Shown here: one piece after another, positions 1-8,679 of the stretch | Layout of the letters: the number at the start of each line of letters is the position of its first letter | How positions within the stretch are numbered: position 1 is the first letter of the stretch | Assembly: GCA_017620815.1 (NCBI GenBank) | Contig: JAGAUI010000008.1 | Coordinates: 1 to 64,000, forward strand | Direction of reading: 5' to 3' | Source: Flavobacteriales bacterium | GTDB lineage: Bacteria; Bacteroidota; Bacteroidia; Flavobacteriales; UBA1820 | DNA length: 64,000 nucleotides | Translations under genes and position numbers: made by a program | Notes under the pieces: generated by a model | Seen by the model: only the letters and a program-made list of their open reading frames with translations | Database searches by the model: none | Told to the model about the DNA's origin: nothing

Positions 1-52
1 CTATGGATAGGCTGCCTATCACCAGTAGGAAAAAGAATTTAAGGGATTTCAT
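1..52 (-). CDS. Exported protein, N-terminus only (runs off left edge)
   Basis: Reading leftward from an ATG at 52, the 17 visible codons give a Lys-containing start followed by a hydrophobic run (MKSLKFFFLLVIGSLSI), which looks like a Sec signal peptide or lipoprotein leader. The rest of the gene lies outside the window, so no function can be given. A near-consensus -7 box, TACATTTA, lies at 104-97 on the same strand. Confidence 0.5.
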   Translation of the reverse strand, partial: MKSLKFFFLLVIGSLSI

Positions 53-96
53 TGTCGTGCGTATTTTTGATTATATGTATGCGTTTATCTACGATG

Positions 97-104
97 TAAA
101 TGTA
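97..104 (-). promoter_or_regulatory. Possible -7 box for the left-edge gene
   Basis: TACATTTA on the minus strand differs from the TAnnTTTG consensus at the last base. It lies about 45 bases upstream of the ATG at 52, with a T-rich stretch further upstream where a -33 element would be. Confidence 0.3.
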
Positions 105-183
105 CGAATTTTGTGCAAAAAAAAACAAAAAGATGCTTTTTTTCATGGAGAATATTTAAAACCCCCGTGGTGGCTACAAAAAG

Positions 184-212
184 AAAGGCAGCCCTATAGG
201 GCTGCCTTTTTT
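184..212. terminator. Bidirectional intrinsic terminator after nhaA
   Basis: GGCAGCCC at 187-194 pairs with GGGCTGCC at 199-206 around a TATA loop. A-rich and T-rich flanks give a U-tract on either strand. It sits just past the stop of nhaA. Confidence 0.85.
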
Positions 213-230
213 ACATCATCACTATCGTGT

Positions 231-1628
231 TTATTTCTTTTTGGAAACTAGTCTCAAGTAAAAATAACCACACACAGCTGCCATTATTGAAGCTATAAGG
301 ATAGCTACTTTTGATTCATCGGTCATGGCTTTTGCCATATCCACTATAGAAGAATCATTGGTACGGAAAGCCAGTGAAGTTACAAATATAGACATAGTAA
401 AGCCCATACCAGCTATCATACCCATACCCCATATCTGTTTCCAATTCACACCCTCTGGCAATTTACCTATTTTCAGTTTAACAAATAGAAGTGTCATAAG
501 GAATATACCCACTGGTTTACCTAGGAACAGACCTAGACCTACACCCATAGCTACAGGAGCTACAATGGCTTCGGCTATACCGCCCTCACCTAGTGTTACA
601 CCAGCGTTTGCTAGAGCAAAGACAGGCATTATAAATAGCGAAACGTATGGTGCAAGACCATGCTCTACTGTCATCATAGGGCTATTGGCACGGGCTGTAA
701 GATGACGCAATTCGGCGTAGCGTTCAGCCAATTTTTCTGATGGCACACCCTTATCTACCTCTTTATCCTCATCCATACCCTTGATTTTATCAAGCAATTT
801 CTGTGCTTTGACAGAATATTCACTAGGCATAATAGCCACAGCAGAAGGGAATGCAAGACCAGTAAGAAGACCCGCAATAGTAGCGTGAACACCAGATGTC
901 AAGAATTGTGTCCAAACAACTAGGATGCCGACCGCATAGTAGAAGAATTTGGTGCGATTGTGCATCATATTGGCTACAAAGAGGATTATTACACCCACTA
1001 GACCAAATGCCAACGCCTGGAAGTTAAGATGGTCTGTATAGAATATAGCTATGACAAGCATAGCTCCTATGTCATCGGCTACAGCTAGAGCCATAAGAAA
1101 TACCTTAAGAGATATAGGTACTTGTTTTACAAGTAGCGACATCACAGCTAGAGAAAATGCTATATCGGTAGCGGTAGGAATACCCCAACCACGCATAGCC
1201 AAATCATGTTCACCTGTTGCCACCACCATCGCTACATATATAAGAGCAGGAACCAACATTCCCCCAACAGCAGCGCCTACTGGAAGTATAGCTTTCTTAA
1301 ATGAAGATAGTTTACCTACCAATATCTCTCTCTTAATTTCCAGACCTATACTGAAAAAGAAAATAGCCATCAAAAAGTCATTGACTAAAAGCTCAAGGCT
1401 CTTGATAGTAAAGGTCATAAAATAAGTTACTTTTTGCACCTCTACTCCATTTTCCAGTATAGTTTCTATGTGAGGAGCAAGGTTAATGGTATGAGGGTGT
1501 CCCCATACGTAATGGTAGCTTTCAGGAGACACATTTGCCCAAATGAACGCTGCCACAGCCGATAAAAATAGCAGTGCCCCACCAAATGTAGAACTCATAG
1601 CTATCTCTTTTACTTTTTTATAGGTCAT
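231..1628 (-). CDS. nhaA: Na+/H+ antiporter NhaA
   Basis: A 465-residue inner-membrane antiporter that should exchange Na+ (or Li+) for H+ and so control internal pH and sodium. Most of the protein is a series of hydrophobic helices. The region with TDIAF, and further on ADDIGAMLVIAIFYT, is the NhaA signature that carries the two ion-binding aspartates. A charged insert near residues 280-310 (rich in Lys, Asp, Glu) makes it longer than the E. coli protein, as is common in Bacteroidetes. It is a single gene with its own promoter at 1722-1715 and a terminator at 184-212. The start at 1628 keeps a short cytoplasmic N-terminus before the first helix. Confidence 0.95.
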   Translation of the reverse strand: MTYKKVKEIAMSSTFGGALLFLSAVAAFIWANVSPESYHYVWGHPHTINLAPHIETILENGVEVQKVTYFMTFTIKSLELLVNDFLMAIFFFSIGLEIKREILVGKLSSFKKAILPVGAAVGGMLVPALIYVAMVVATGEHDLAMRGWGIPTATDIAFSLAVMSLLVKQVPISLKVFLMALAVADDIGAMLVIAIFYTDHLNFQALAFGLVGVIILFVANMMHNRTKFFYYAVGILVVWTQFLTSGVHATIAGLLTGLAFPSAVAIMPSEYSVKAQKLLDKIKGMDEDKEVDKGVPSEKLAERYAELRHLTARANSPMMTVEHGLAPYVSLFIMPVFALANAGVTLGEGGIAEAIVAPVAMGVGLGLFLGKPVGIFLMTLLFVKLKIGKLPEGVNWKQIWGMGMIAGMGFTMSIFVTSLAFRTNDSSIVDMAKAMTDESKVAILIASIMAAVCGYFYLRLVSKKK

Positions 1629-1714
1629 AATCGTTCCCTTAACGGGTGTTTGTAGTTAATAGTTAATATTTTATATTTTCATCATGTTTATATGATGTGC
1701 ATATCAATCTTTCG

Positions 1715-1722
1715 CAAAGATA
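1715..1722 (-). promoter_or_regulatory. -7 box upstream of nhaA
   Basis: A perfect TATCTTTG on the minus strand. It predicts a transcript start near 1710 and a leader of about 80 bases before nhaA, containing a small ATCAT/ATGAT hairpin. No clear -33 TTG at the usual distance. Confidence 0.6.
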
Positions 1723-1770
1723 CAGACAAATGTCCAAAAAGAATAAAAAAAGTATTTAATTTTCACTTAT

Positions 1771-3063
1771 TTATTCCATCATTCGCATTAGGTCCTGCCC
1801 TATATCACGACGGCAGTATTTGCCTTCATATGATATTTTTTCAATGTTTCCATAGCTCTTTTTAAGAGCCTCACGGAAATCCTCATCATATGAAGTAACA
1901 CACAGCACACGACCTCCAGCTGTTACTATCTCGCCATTTTCATTAAGAGCTGTTCCCGAATGGAATACTATGCTGTTTTCATCCACTGCATCAAGACCTT
2001 TAATTACTTTTCCTTTTTCGTATGCTTCTGGGTATCCTCCACTTACCAGTACCACCGTAACAGCTGCACGAGAATCTATATGAAAATCCACTTCGCCAAG
2101 ACGTCCCTGTGATGCAGCCCATAGAGCCTCCAGCAAGTCGCTTTCTACACGAGGGATAACAGCTTCGGTTTCTGGGTCTCCCATACGCACGTTATACTCT
2201 ATAACCTTTGGAGTACCATCTACATTTATAAGCCCAAAGAATACAAATCCAGTATAAACTATACCGTCCTTTTCAAGACCTTCTACCGTAGGACGCACTA
2301 TGGTATCCTCTATCTTTTTCATAAATGCTTCATCGGCAAAAGGTACAGGGGATACAGCACCCATACCGCCAGTATTAAGACCAGTATCGCCTTCGCCTAT
2401 GCGTTTATAGTCTTTGGCTGTAGGGAGCAGTTTATAGTCTTTACCATCTGTTATAGCAAATACCGAAAGCTCTATACCAGATAGAAATTCTTCTATCACC
2501 ACCTTGGCAGATGCCTGTCCAAATTTTGCATCGAGTATCATCTCTCGTAGAGATGCTTTGGCCGTAGCGGCATCGGGAATGATAAGCACACCTTTACCTG
2601 CTGCCAATCCATCGGCTTTAAGCACATAAGGAGCTTTAAGGCTATCTATAAAAGCATCGGCTTCGTCTATATTTTCTTCTGTAAAGCTGCGATATGCAGC
2701 AGTAGGTATGCCATGACGCATCATAAACTCTTTGGCATATTCTTTACTTCCTTCCAGACGAGCACCTTCGCGGGATGGGCCAAAAACACCTACATGGGAT
2801 ATCTCTTTATCACCTTTTATAAAATCATATATGCCATTTACCAAAGGGTCTTCTGGGCCTACCACCACAAATTTTATATCATTTTCTATGATAGCTTTTT
2901 TTATAGAATCAAAATCTGTAACCTTGATAGGTAGATTTTCTCCCAACGAAAGCATACCTGCATTCCCCGGAGCTATAAATAGCTTATCACACATAGGGCT
3001 CTGTGCTATTTTCCAAGCCAAAGCATTTTCACGGCCACCTGAGCCTAATATCAATACGTTCAT
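1771..3063 (-). CDS. purD: Phosphoribosylamine-glycine ligase (GAR synthetase)
   Basis: Joins glycine to phosphoribosylamine using ATP, the second step of purine synthesis, in the cytoplasm. The 430 residues start with the typical MNVLILGSGGRENALAWK. An ATP-grasp fold follows with KADGLAAGKGV and, near residue 290, EYNVRMGDPE, the metal and ATP site. Length is normal for the family. It is last in the leftward run starting at tgt; only 1 base separates it from the upstream GH3-like gene, so the two are probably co-transcribed. Confidence 0.96.
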   Translation of the reverse strand: MNVLILGSGGRENALAWKIAQSPMCDKLFIAPGNAGMLSLGENLPIKVTDFDSIKKAIIENDIKFVVVGPEDPLVNGIYDFIKGDKEISHVGVFGPSREGARLEGSKEYAKEFMMRHGIPTAAYRSFTEENIDEADAFIDSLKAPYVLKADGLAAGKGVLIIPDAATAKASLREMILDAKFGQASAKVVIEEFLSGIELSVFAITDGKDYKLLPTAKDYKRIGEGDTGLNTGGMGAVSPVPFADEAFMKKIEDTIVRPTVEGLEKDGIVYTGFVFFGLINVDGTPKVIEYNVRMGDPETEAVIPRVESDLLEALWAASQGRLGEVDFHIDSRAAVTVVLVSGGYPEAYEKGKVIKGLDAVDENSIVFHSGTALNENGEIVTAGGRVLCVTSYDEDFREALKKSYGNIEKISYEGKYCRRDIGQDLMRMME

Positions 3064-3064
3064 C

Positions 3065-4573
3065 TTATAGTGTTTTAATGTTACTTTCTATTATATACTG
3101 GGACATAGAGTCGGCTATACGGCGGTCATTGGATAGACGAGGGAGTTTATTCTGCCCCCCTAGCCGTCCTACCGATTTCATATAAGCATCAAATGCTCCT
3201 TTACTTACCGAACTTATCACCGCCTCTCTTAATATCTTACCTTCTATAAGGTCTTTGTAATATACATTCTGCTTCTGCATCTCTTCATCTACACATCTAG
3301 CAAAATCCTGTAAATCTACCGTCTTTTCAAACTCCACCACCCACTCATGATATGGCAACCCCTCACTAGGTGTTACCATAGGAGCAACGGTAAATTCTCT
3401 TACTATGGCTCCTGTCTTGCTACATGCTACACCGATGGCCTGCTCCACTTCCTTGCCTATCACATGCTCTCCAAATGCCGATGTAAAATGTGCCACACGT
3501 CCTGTTACACGTACACGATATGGTTTTCTGGAAGTGAACATGACGGTATCTCCTATGCTGTATGCCCATAGACCGCTATCGGTAGTGAGGATAACGGCAT
3601 AGTTAACACCTTCTTCCACTTCCCATAGAGGCAAACGTCGAGCATTTGCAGTGCCATACTCCTCTACAGGTATAAACTCATAAAATATCCCCGAATGTAC
3701 CTCTAGGAGCATATCATCTGCATTGGGAGAGTCGGATGCTGCTATGAAACCCTCGCTAGCGGGATAAGTTTGGAGGATATCTACCTTACGACCTATCATC
3801 TCTTCAAACCTCACACGATATGGCTCATAGCTCACACCACCTGTTACCATCAATGAAAAATGAGGATAAAGTTCCCCTATCTTTTTACCACTACGGCTCA
3901 TAAGACGTTCAAAATACATCTGCAACCACGATGGTATGCCAGATATAAGTGTCATGTTCTCCCCTACAGTTTCATCTACCACTGCCTCCACCTTTCTTTC
4001 CCAGTCTTCTATGCAGTTGGTAGAGAACGAAGGTTTGCGATTAGATTGGAGGTATGCAGGGACATGATGTGCCACTATACCCGATAGACGTCCTATCTTT
4101 ATACCGTTTTTCTCCTCCAGAGCAGGACTACCTTGCAAGAAAATCATCTTGCCTCCCACATAATCTATATTTCCTGTTTTAAGAATATAACGCAACAGCA
4201 TATTGCGGGTGGATTTTATCTGATGACGTAATCCACAGCTGGTAAGAGGTATGTACTTACTACCCGACGTTGTCCCCGAAGTCTTGGCAAAATAAGCAGG
4301 GCGTCCGGGATATAGCACGTCTTTCTCTCCCGATGCTATGCGTTCTATATATGGTCGCAAATCATCATATGTGACCACTGGGACATTACCCCTATACGCT
4401 TCATAGTCATGTATCCTATCCATAGAATGTTCACGACCATACACCGTACGTGAGGCTTTTTTAAGTAGTCTAGATAGCACATCACGTTGTGCATCATGAG
4501 GAGAGTCATAATACTTCTTCTCCCTAGATAACACCACGCGAGCAAATATTTTTGATAGATATTTCTTCATCAC
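3065..4573 (-). CDS. GH3 auxin-responsive-promoter family protein
   Basis: A 502-residue member of the GH3 family of the adenylate-forming superfamily. Plant relatives couple amino acids to acyl acids such as auxin or jasmonate by way of an acyl-AMP. The N-terminal half has the ATP-binding TSGTTSGSKYIP near residue 100. TYPASEGF and, further on, YSIGDTVMF match the conserved core of the family. The substrate in bacteria is not known to me, so only the chemistry (ATP-dependent acyl activation) is inferred. It overlaps the upstream LytM-like gene by 4 bases and abuts purD. Confidence 0.85.
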   Translation of the reverse strand: MMKKYLSKIFARVVLSREKKYYDSPHDAQRDVLSRLLKKASRTVYGREHSMDRIHDYEAYRGNVPVVTYDDLRPYIERIASGEKDVLYPGRPAYFAKTSGTTSGSKYIPLTSCGLRHQIKSTRNMLLRYILKTGNIDYVGGKMIFLQGSPALEEKNGIKIGRLSGIVAHHVPAYLQSNRKPSFSTNCIEDWERKVEAVVDETVGENMTLISGIPSWLQMYFERLMSRSGKKIGELYPHFSLMVTGGVSYEPYRVRFEEMIGRKVDILQTYPASEGFIAASDSPNADDMLLEVHSGIFYEFIPVEEYGTANARRLPLWEVEEGVNYAVILTTDSGLWAYSIGDTVMFTSRKPYRVRVTGRVAHFTSAFGEHVIGKEVEQAIGVACSKTGAIVREFTVAPMVTPSEGLPYHEWVVEFEKTVDLQDFARCVDEEMQKQNVYYKDLIEGKILREAVISSVSKGAFDAYMKSVGRLGGQNKLPRLSNDRRIADSMSQYIIESNIKTL

Positions 4574-5433
4574 ATACCAAAGTTGATATAGTCTTCAGGA
4601 TTTACAGACTTACCTTTTATCCATAGTTCAAAATATACCGATGTATTGCTTTTGGCACTAGAACCACTTATGGCTATTTGTTCACCTTGTGATACACGGT
4701 CTCCCACTGACACTGGTATAAGACCTAGGTTTTTATATACCGATATTATGTTTTCGCTGTGCTGAAGGATGACTACATTGCCTGTCTCTGGAGACCAATC
4801 TTTATAGAGAACAGTCCCTGCTAGCGTTGCAAAGACTGGCATATTACTACCCGCATCTAGGGTTATATGACATTCATCGGTAGTATAGTCATATGGCGTT
4901 GTTATCACCGCACCACGCATAGGAGACGAAAAAGAGAGTATATTACGGGATACAGCTGCATTGCGGCGTGCAGCCTCTAGTTTTTTATCTATGGAATCAC
5001 GATATACAGAATCACTTGCCGAGGCATATATCTTCTCTCGTGCCACACGAGAGAGTGAGTCCACATATGCCGAATCCTTAAATTCTTCTACTTTCACCTC
5101 TCCAGACACCACATCACGCATAGAAAGTATAAAGACCTCGTTAATGTCTTGACGGGAGGAAAGGGAGTCTAGACGATATAACAATTCTGCTGTCTGTCTT
5201 CTCAAATGTGGAATATCATCTATAGATATATAAGTTTTAAGGGGGGTATAACGTATGAGTAGAACCGTACCTGCTATAAGCAGAACAACTATAGTTAGCA
5301 GTGAGAAAAACAGGCTTATAGGGCGTAATTTTATAGAAAATATCTCGTGAAACATCTCTTCGTCAAACAAAATGAATTTAAGACGAGATGTAAATCTTCT
5401 TTTAAGTCTTTTGAAAAAACCTACCTTTTTCAT
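4570..5433 (-). CDS. Membrane-anchored LytM/M23-like protein, probably non-catalytic
   Basis: 287 residues: a basic cytoplasmic N-terminus, one membrane helix at about 38-62, a charged helical (coiled-coil-like) region at 75-165, then a LytM/M23 domain at about 170-285 outside the membrane. Active M23 peptidases hold zinc with HxxxD and a later HxH. H189 and D193 are present, but the HxH position reads S265-V-Y-F-E, so the catalytic and third zinc histidines are missing. Such degenerate LytM proteins (EnvC and NlpD are known cases) activate cell-wall amidases instead of cutting. A role in controlling peptidoglycan hydrolysis is therefore the best inference. Confidence 0.82.
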   Translation of the reverse strand: MKKVGFFKRLKRRFTSRLKFILFDEEMFHEIFSIKLRPISLFFSLLTIVVLLIAGTVLLIRYTPLKTYISIDDIPHLRRQTAELLYRLDSLSSRQDINEVFILSMRDVVSGEVKVEEFKDSAYVDSLSRVAREKIYASASDSVYRDSIDKKLEAARRNAAVSRNILSFSSPMRGAVITTPYDYTTDECHITLDAGSNMPVFATLAGTVLYKDWSPETGNVVILQHSENIISVYKNLGLIPVSVGDRVSQGEQIAISGSSAKSNTSVYFELWIKGKSVNPEDYINFGM

Positions 5434-5519
5434 GAGCCAAATATATACTACCTTATAATCTACAAAGATAGTAAATACCTGCCAATAAAATATCTTAAAG
5501 AGATTATAAAAGCGACATT

Positions 5520-6185
5520 TTATCTCTTTTTATTTATAGACTTCAATGCCTTCTCTCCTACTATAGTTGCAGTGATGATATCTTTGGATAAATCTAGAGA
5601 ACGTGCCGGCGAATACTCACGTCCATAATAAATCATTTGAAGGTGAAGGTCATGCCATTTGTGGGGAGGGAATAGACGTTTGGCATCGCGTTCTGTCTGC
5701 TCTACGTTTTTTCCCGAAGTAAATCCCCATCGTGTCATCAAGCGATGTATGTGTGTATCTACAGGAAAAGCCTCATAACCAAACGCTTGAGACATAAGAA
5801 CCGATGCCGTTTTATGTCCCACTCCGGGCAGTGATTCCAGCTCTTCAAACGTGCGTGGAACCTGACCTTTATATTTATCTACCAGTATCTGGGAGAGAGC
5901 CTTGATGTTACGTCCTTTGGTAGGAGAGAGACCCACAGGACGGATAACCTCTATGATACGTTCGGTAGGAATTGTTATCATCTCCTCTGGAGTAGAAGCC
6001 ATTGCAAAAAGTGCAGGAGTGGTTTTGTTTACACGAGCATCTGTACTTTGTGCCGAAAGAAGAACAGCTATAAGAAATGTATATTCCGATGTATAGTCTA
6101 GAGGAATGGCAGGATTTGGATACAACTCTTCTAGTTTATCCATCACATATTTTACCTTTTGTTTCAAGGTCATTCTCACTGCCAT
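5520..6185 (-). CDS. nth: Endonuclease III-like DNA glycosylase without the Fe-S motif
   Basis: A 221-residue base-excision repair enzyme expected to remove oxidised pyrimidines and nick abasic sites. The helix-hairpin-helix LPGVGHKTA includes the catalytic Lys at 125, and the catalytic Asp is at 143 in FPVDTHIHR. Classical endonuclease III ends with four cysteines holding a 4Fe-4S cluster. Here the region after HLQMIYYGREYSPAR has none, and the whole protein contains no cysteine. The glycosylase core is otherwise complete. smpB lies 9 bases upstream, so it is probably in the same operon. Confidence 0.93.
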   Translation of the reverse strand: MAVRMTLKQKVKYVMDKLEELYPNPAIPLDYTSEYTFLIAVLLSAQSTDARVNKTTPALFAMASTPEEMITIPTERIIEVIRPVGLSPTKGRNIKALSQILVDKYKGQVPRTFEELESLPGVGHKTASVLMSQAFGYEAFPVDTHIHRLMTRWGFTSGKNVEQTERDAKRLFPPHKWHDLHLQMIYYGREYSPARSLDLSKDIITATIVGEKALKSINKKR

Positions 6186-6194
6186 ATACCTTAT

Positions 6195-6656
6195 CTATCG
6201 TTTTTTAAGTCTATCTAAGTCACGTTTTACATCACGTTCTTTTATAGTTTCTCGTTTATCATATAGTTTTTTACCTCTAGCTAGTGCTATTTCTAGTTTG
6301 GCGAGGCCTGCTTGATTTATAAACAGACGTAAAGGGACTATAGTAAGCCCCTTGTCCTTCACCGAACGCGATAAACGACGCAATTCTGTACGGGTGAGTA
6401 GCAGTTTACGTTCGCGACGAGAATTATGATTATAATATGTAGCGTGGGAGTATTGGTCTATATTCATATTGATGATATATAGCTCCCCCTCGTCTGTCAT
6501 CTGGCAGAAACTTTCGGCTATGCGACCTTTTCCCTCTCTCAAAGACTTTATCTCGGTGCCACACAGCACGATACCAGCCGTTAGTTTATCCAGTATTTCA
6601 TACTCAAAACTAGCACGGCGGTTCTGTATAGAGACGTTTGATGCACGAGATTTCAT
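6195..6656 (-). CDS. smpB: SsrA-binding protein SmpB
   Basis: Binds tmRNA and brings it to stalled ribosomes for trans-translation. At 153 residues it is standard length. The N-terminal [20 protein letters not shown] and [11 protein letters not shown] are family signatures. The basic C-terminal tail ([12 protein letters not shown]) is the part that enters the mRNA channel in characterised SmpB. It lies 9 bases from the EamA transporter gene upstream and 9 bases from nth downstream. Confidence 0.97.
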   Translation of the reverse strand: MKSRASNVSIQNRRASFEYEILDKLTAGIVLCGTEIKSLREGKGRIAESFCQMTDEGELYIINMNIDQYSHATYYNHNSRRERKLLLTRTELRRLSRSVKDKGLTIVPLRLFINQAGLAKLEIALARGKKLYDKRETIKERDVKRDLDRLKKR

Positions 6657-6665
6657 AGATAATGA

Positions 6666-7586
6666 TTATTTATGGGAGAGAAGTTTTTTACTCTCTCTTT
6701 TTTCGCGAATGTTATTAAGAACAGCATTGAGAACTACGGTGAGAAGTATTACTGCTGCACCAGCATAGAAATGAGGCGACATACGTTCATCGGCAAATAA
6801 TATCACAGCCATCACCATAGAATATATAGGCTCCATGTTTATGTTAAGGGTAACGGTAAACGGAGTAAGATAACGGAAGAGCTGTATCATCTTGACATTG
6901 GTAAAGGCGGTACATCCTATCGCCAATGTAAAGATAAGGATAGCATCTTTCATATCTACCTGTGTAAACCCAGCCCAGAATCCATCTATAAAAGAGAAAA
7001 GAGTCGTTACAACCACTACCGCACCTATCATCTCCCACATGATAACCATTACCGTATCATTGGGCATAGCGGCAGACCATTTGCCATTGATGATAGAATA
7101 ACAAGCCGAAAGAAATGACGCTATAAGAGCTATCACTACCCCGCTTTCCATAGCATCATTTCCATCCACCGAATCACGAATAATATATACACCCCCTATC
7201 ACTATAAGACCTAGTAATACTTCATGAATACGCAATCTACGATGGAAAAATATAGGCTCTAGAAAAGAAGTGAAAAGAGCTCCTGTGGCGAGCATAGCCA
7301 TCGTAACGGTAACATTGGCTGTCTTGATAGCCTCAAAAAACGCCACCCAATGCAACCCTATCACACCACCAGATAGTATCATCAAGATTAGTTTCTTCCA
7401 ACCCGGGAAAATAGTATATCCCTTTATCCATACATATAAAAACAGCACTATGAACGTAATACCTGTACGATATACGGTTATAGCTGTAGATGGAGTGTCT
7501 ATATAACGCCCCATTATCCCTGTAAATCCAAATATAAACACTAGCAGATGCAGTGTAAGATATGGTCCTACTTTACTTTTTGGCAT
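6666..7586 (-). CDS. EamA/DMT-family transporter
   Basis: An inner-membrane protein of 306 residues with about ten hydrophobic helices arranged as two repeated five-helix halves, the drug/metabolite transporter (EamA) pattern. Family members export or import amino acids, nucleosides and other small metabolites; the substrate cannot be read from sequence. I chose the ATG at 7586 (MPKSKVGPYL). An ATG at 7607 would add seven residues. Either start overlaps the end of the LptF/LptG-like gene, which implies translational coupling. Confidence 0.85.
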   Translation of the reverse strand: MPKSKVGPYLTLHLLVFIFGFTGIMGRYIDTPSTAITVYRTGITFIVLFLYVWIKGYTIFPGWKKLILMILSGGVIGLHWVAFFEAIKTANVTVTMAMLATGALFTSFLEPIFFHRRLRIHEVLLGLIVIGGVYIIRDSVDGNDAMESGVVIALIASFLSACYSIINGKWSAAMPNDTVMVIMWEMIGAVVVVTTLFSFIDGFWAGFTQVDMKDAILIFTLAIGCTAFTNVKMIQLFRYLTPFTVTLNINMEPIYSMVMAVILFADERMSPHFYAGAAVILLTVVLNAVLNNIREKRESKKLLSHK

Positions 7587-8670
7587 TTTTATAAGTGTAA
7601 TAAGCAATTATAGTAAATAAAATGTTGGGTATCCATACCCACAGCAATGGGAATGCGTCTGTTCCTTGGGCGGCTATCGTTTCAAATATACGCAACATAA
7701 ATAGATATGCAGCCATGAGCGTGATACCTATTGCTATGTTTATACCTGTACCTCCGCGTTTTTTACGGGAACATAACGTAACGGCTAGAACTGTGAGTAT
7801 GATGGTAGAAAAAGGCATTGACAAGCGTTTATAGCGTTCTGTTTTAAGAGCTCGCACCCCCGCCGAACCTCTTTCTATTTCTTTTTCTATGATTTGAGAT
7901 AGTTCTATGGTATTTTTCTTTTCTCCCACATTTTTCTCCATAGCAAAATCATCTGGAGTAAAAGCAAATGCTGTATCTATAGAGTATTCAGACCTTAATC
8001 TTTCTGTGCCATCGGGATTTATATCGCGTATAAAACACGTTGTAAGCTTAAAGGTAGATGAGTCTTTATCATAGGAGATGTAGTCGGCATTGAGTTTTTT
8101 TATCATCACTCCCGTAGAGTCATAAGTCTCTAGAGTAAAACGGTTACCAGTATTGGTTTTGGTACGCCACTCCTGCATATAGATTATCTGCCCGGGAGCT
8201 ATCTGCTTATGGATATTCTGTTTATACTCCTCATCAAAACTCTTTCCTCCCTTGACATACTTCTCTTCAAATGCTAGGCGGCGTATATTGGAAGAAGGGA
8301 TGATGAAGTTATTAAACATAAGTGATACCAACGTTATGATTACAGCTCCTATGATATATGGTCTTAAGAATCGGTCATATTTAACCCCTGCCGAAAATAT
8401 AGCTATAATCTCACTTCGTGCTGCAAATTGGGAGGTAAATATAGTCGCTGCTAGAAATACCACAAGCGACATATACATACTGCCATAGTATATGCAAAAA
8501 TCCATATAGTATGTAAGGATATGGGACATAGGAGCTTCATAGTTGAGGAATTTGTCTATCTTTTCAGACATATCCACAACTATTGCAAGTACCAGTATAA
8601 TGAGTTCTGTCATTATAAAAGTACCCAGAAAGTTTTTGAGGATGTATCTATCCAGTATCTTAAAACTCAT
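7573..8670 (-). CDS. LptF/LptG-family permease
   Basis: 365 residues with three hydrophobic helices near the N-terminus, a large periplasmic region (about 110-265), and three helices at the C-terminus, which is the LptF/LptG (YjgP/YjgQ) arrangement. In Gram-negative bacteria such permeases work with the ATPase LptB to pull lipopolysaccharide from the inner membrane to the Lpt bridge. The sequence does not say whether it is LptF or LptG; a partner must be encoded elsewhere. It lies 9 bases downstream of tgt, a neighbourhood common in Bacteroidetes. Confidence 0.9.
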   Translation of the reverse strand: MSFKILDRYILKNFLGTFIMTELIILVLAIVVDMSEKIDKFLNYEAPMSHILTYYMDFCIYYGSMYMSLVVFLAATIFTSQFAARSEIIAIFSAGVKYDRFLRPYIIGAVIITLVSLMFNNFIIPSSNIRRLAFEEKYVKGGKSFDEEYKQNIHKQIAPGQIIYMQEWRTKTNTGNRFTLETYDSTGVMIKKLNADYISYDKDSSTFKLTTCFIRDINPDGTERLRSEYSIDTAFAFTPDDFAMEKNVGEKKNTIELSQIIEKEIERGSAGVRALKTERYKRLSMPFSTIILTVLAVTLCSRKKRGGTGINIAIGITLMAAYLFMLRIFETIAAQGTDAFPLLWVWIPNILFTIIAYYTYKNAKK

Positions 8671-8679
8671 ATCCTTTAT

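Noticed and set aside
325-705. Rightward frames inside nhaA and other genes
   Set aside because: They are antisense shadows of clear genes, with low-complexity, family-less translations; the same applies to those opposite rimO, der, OPT and lon.
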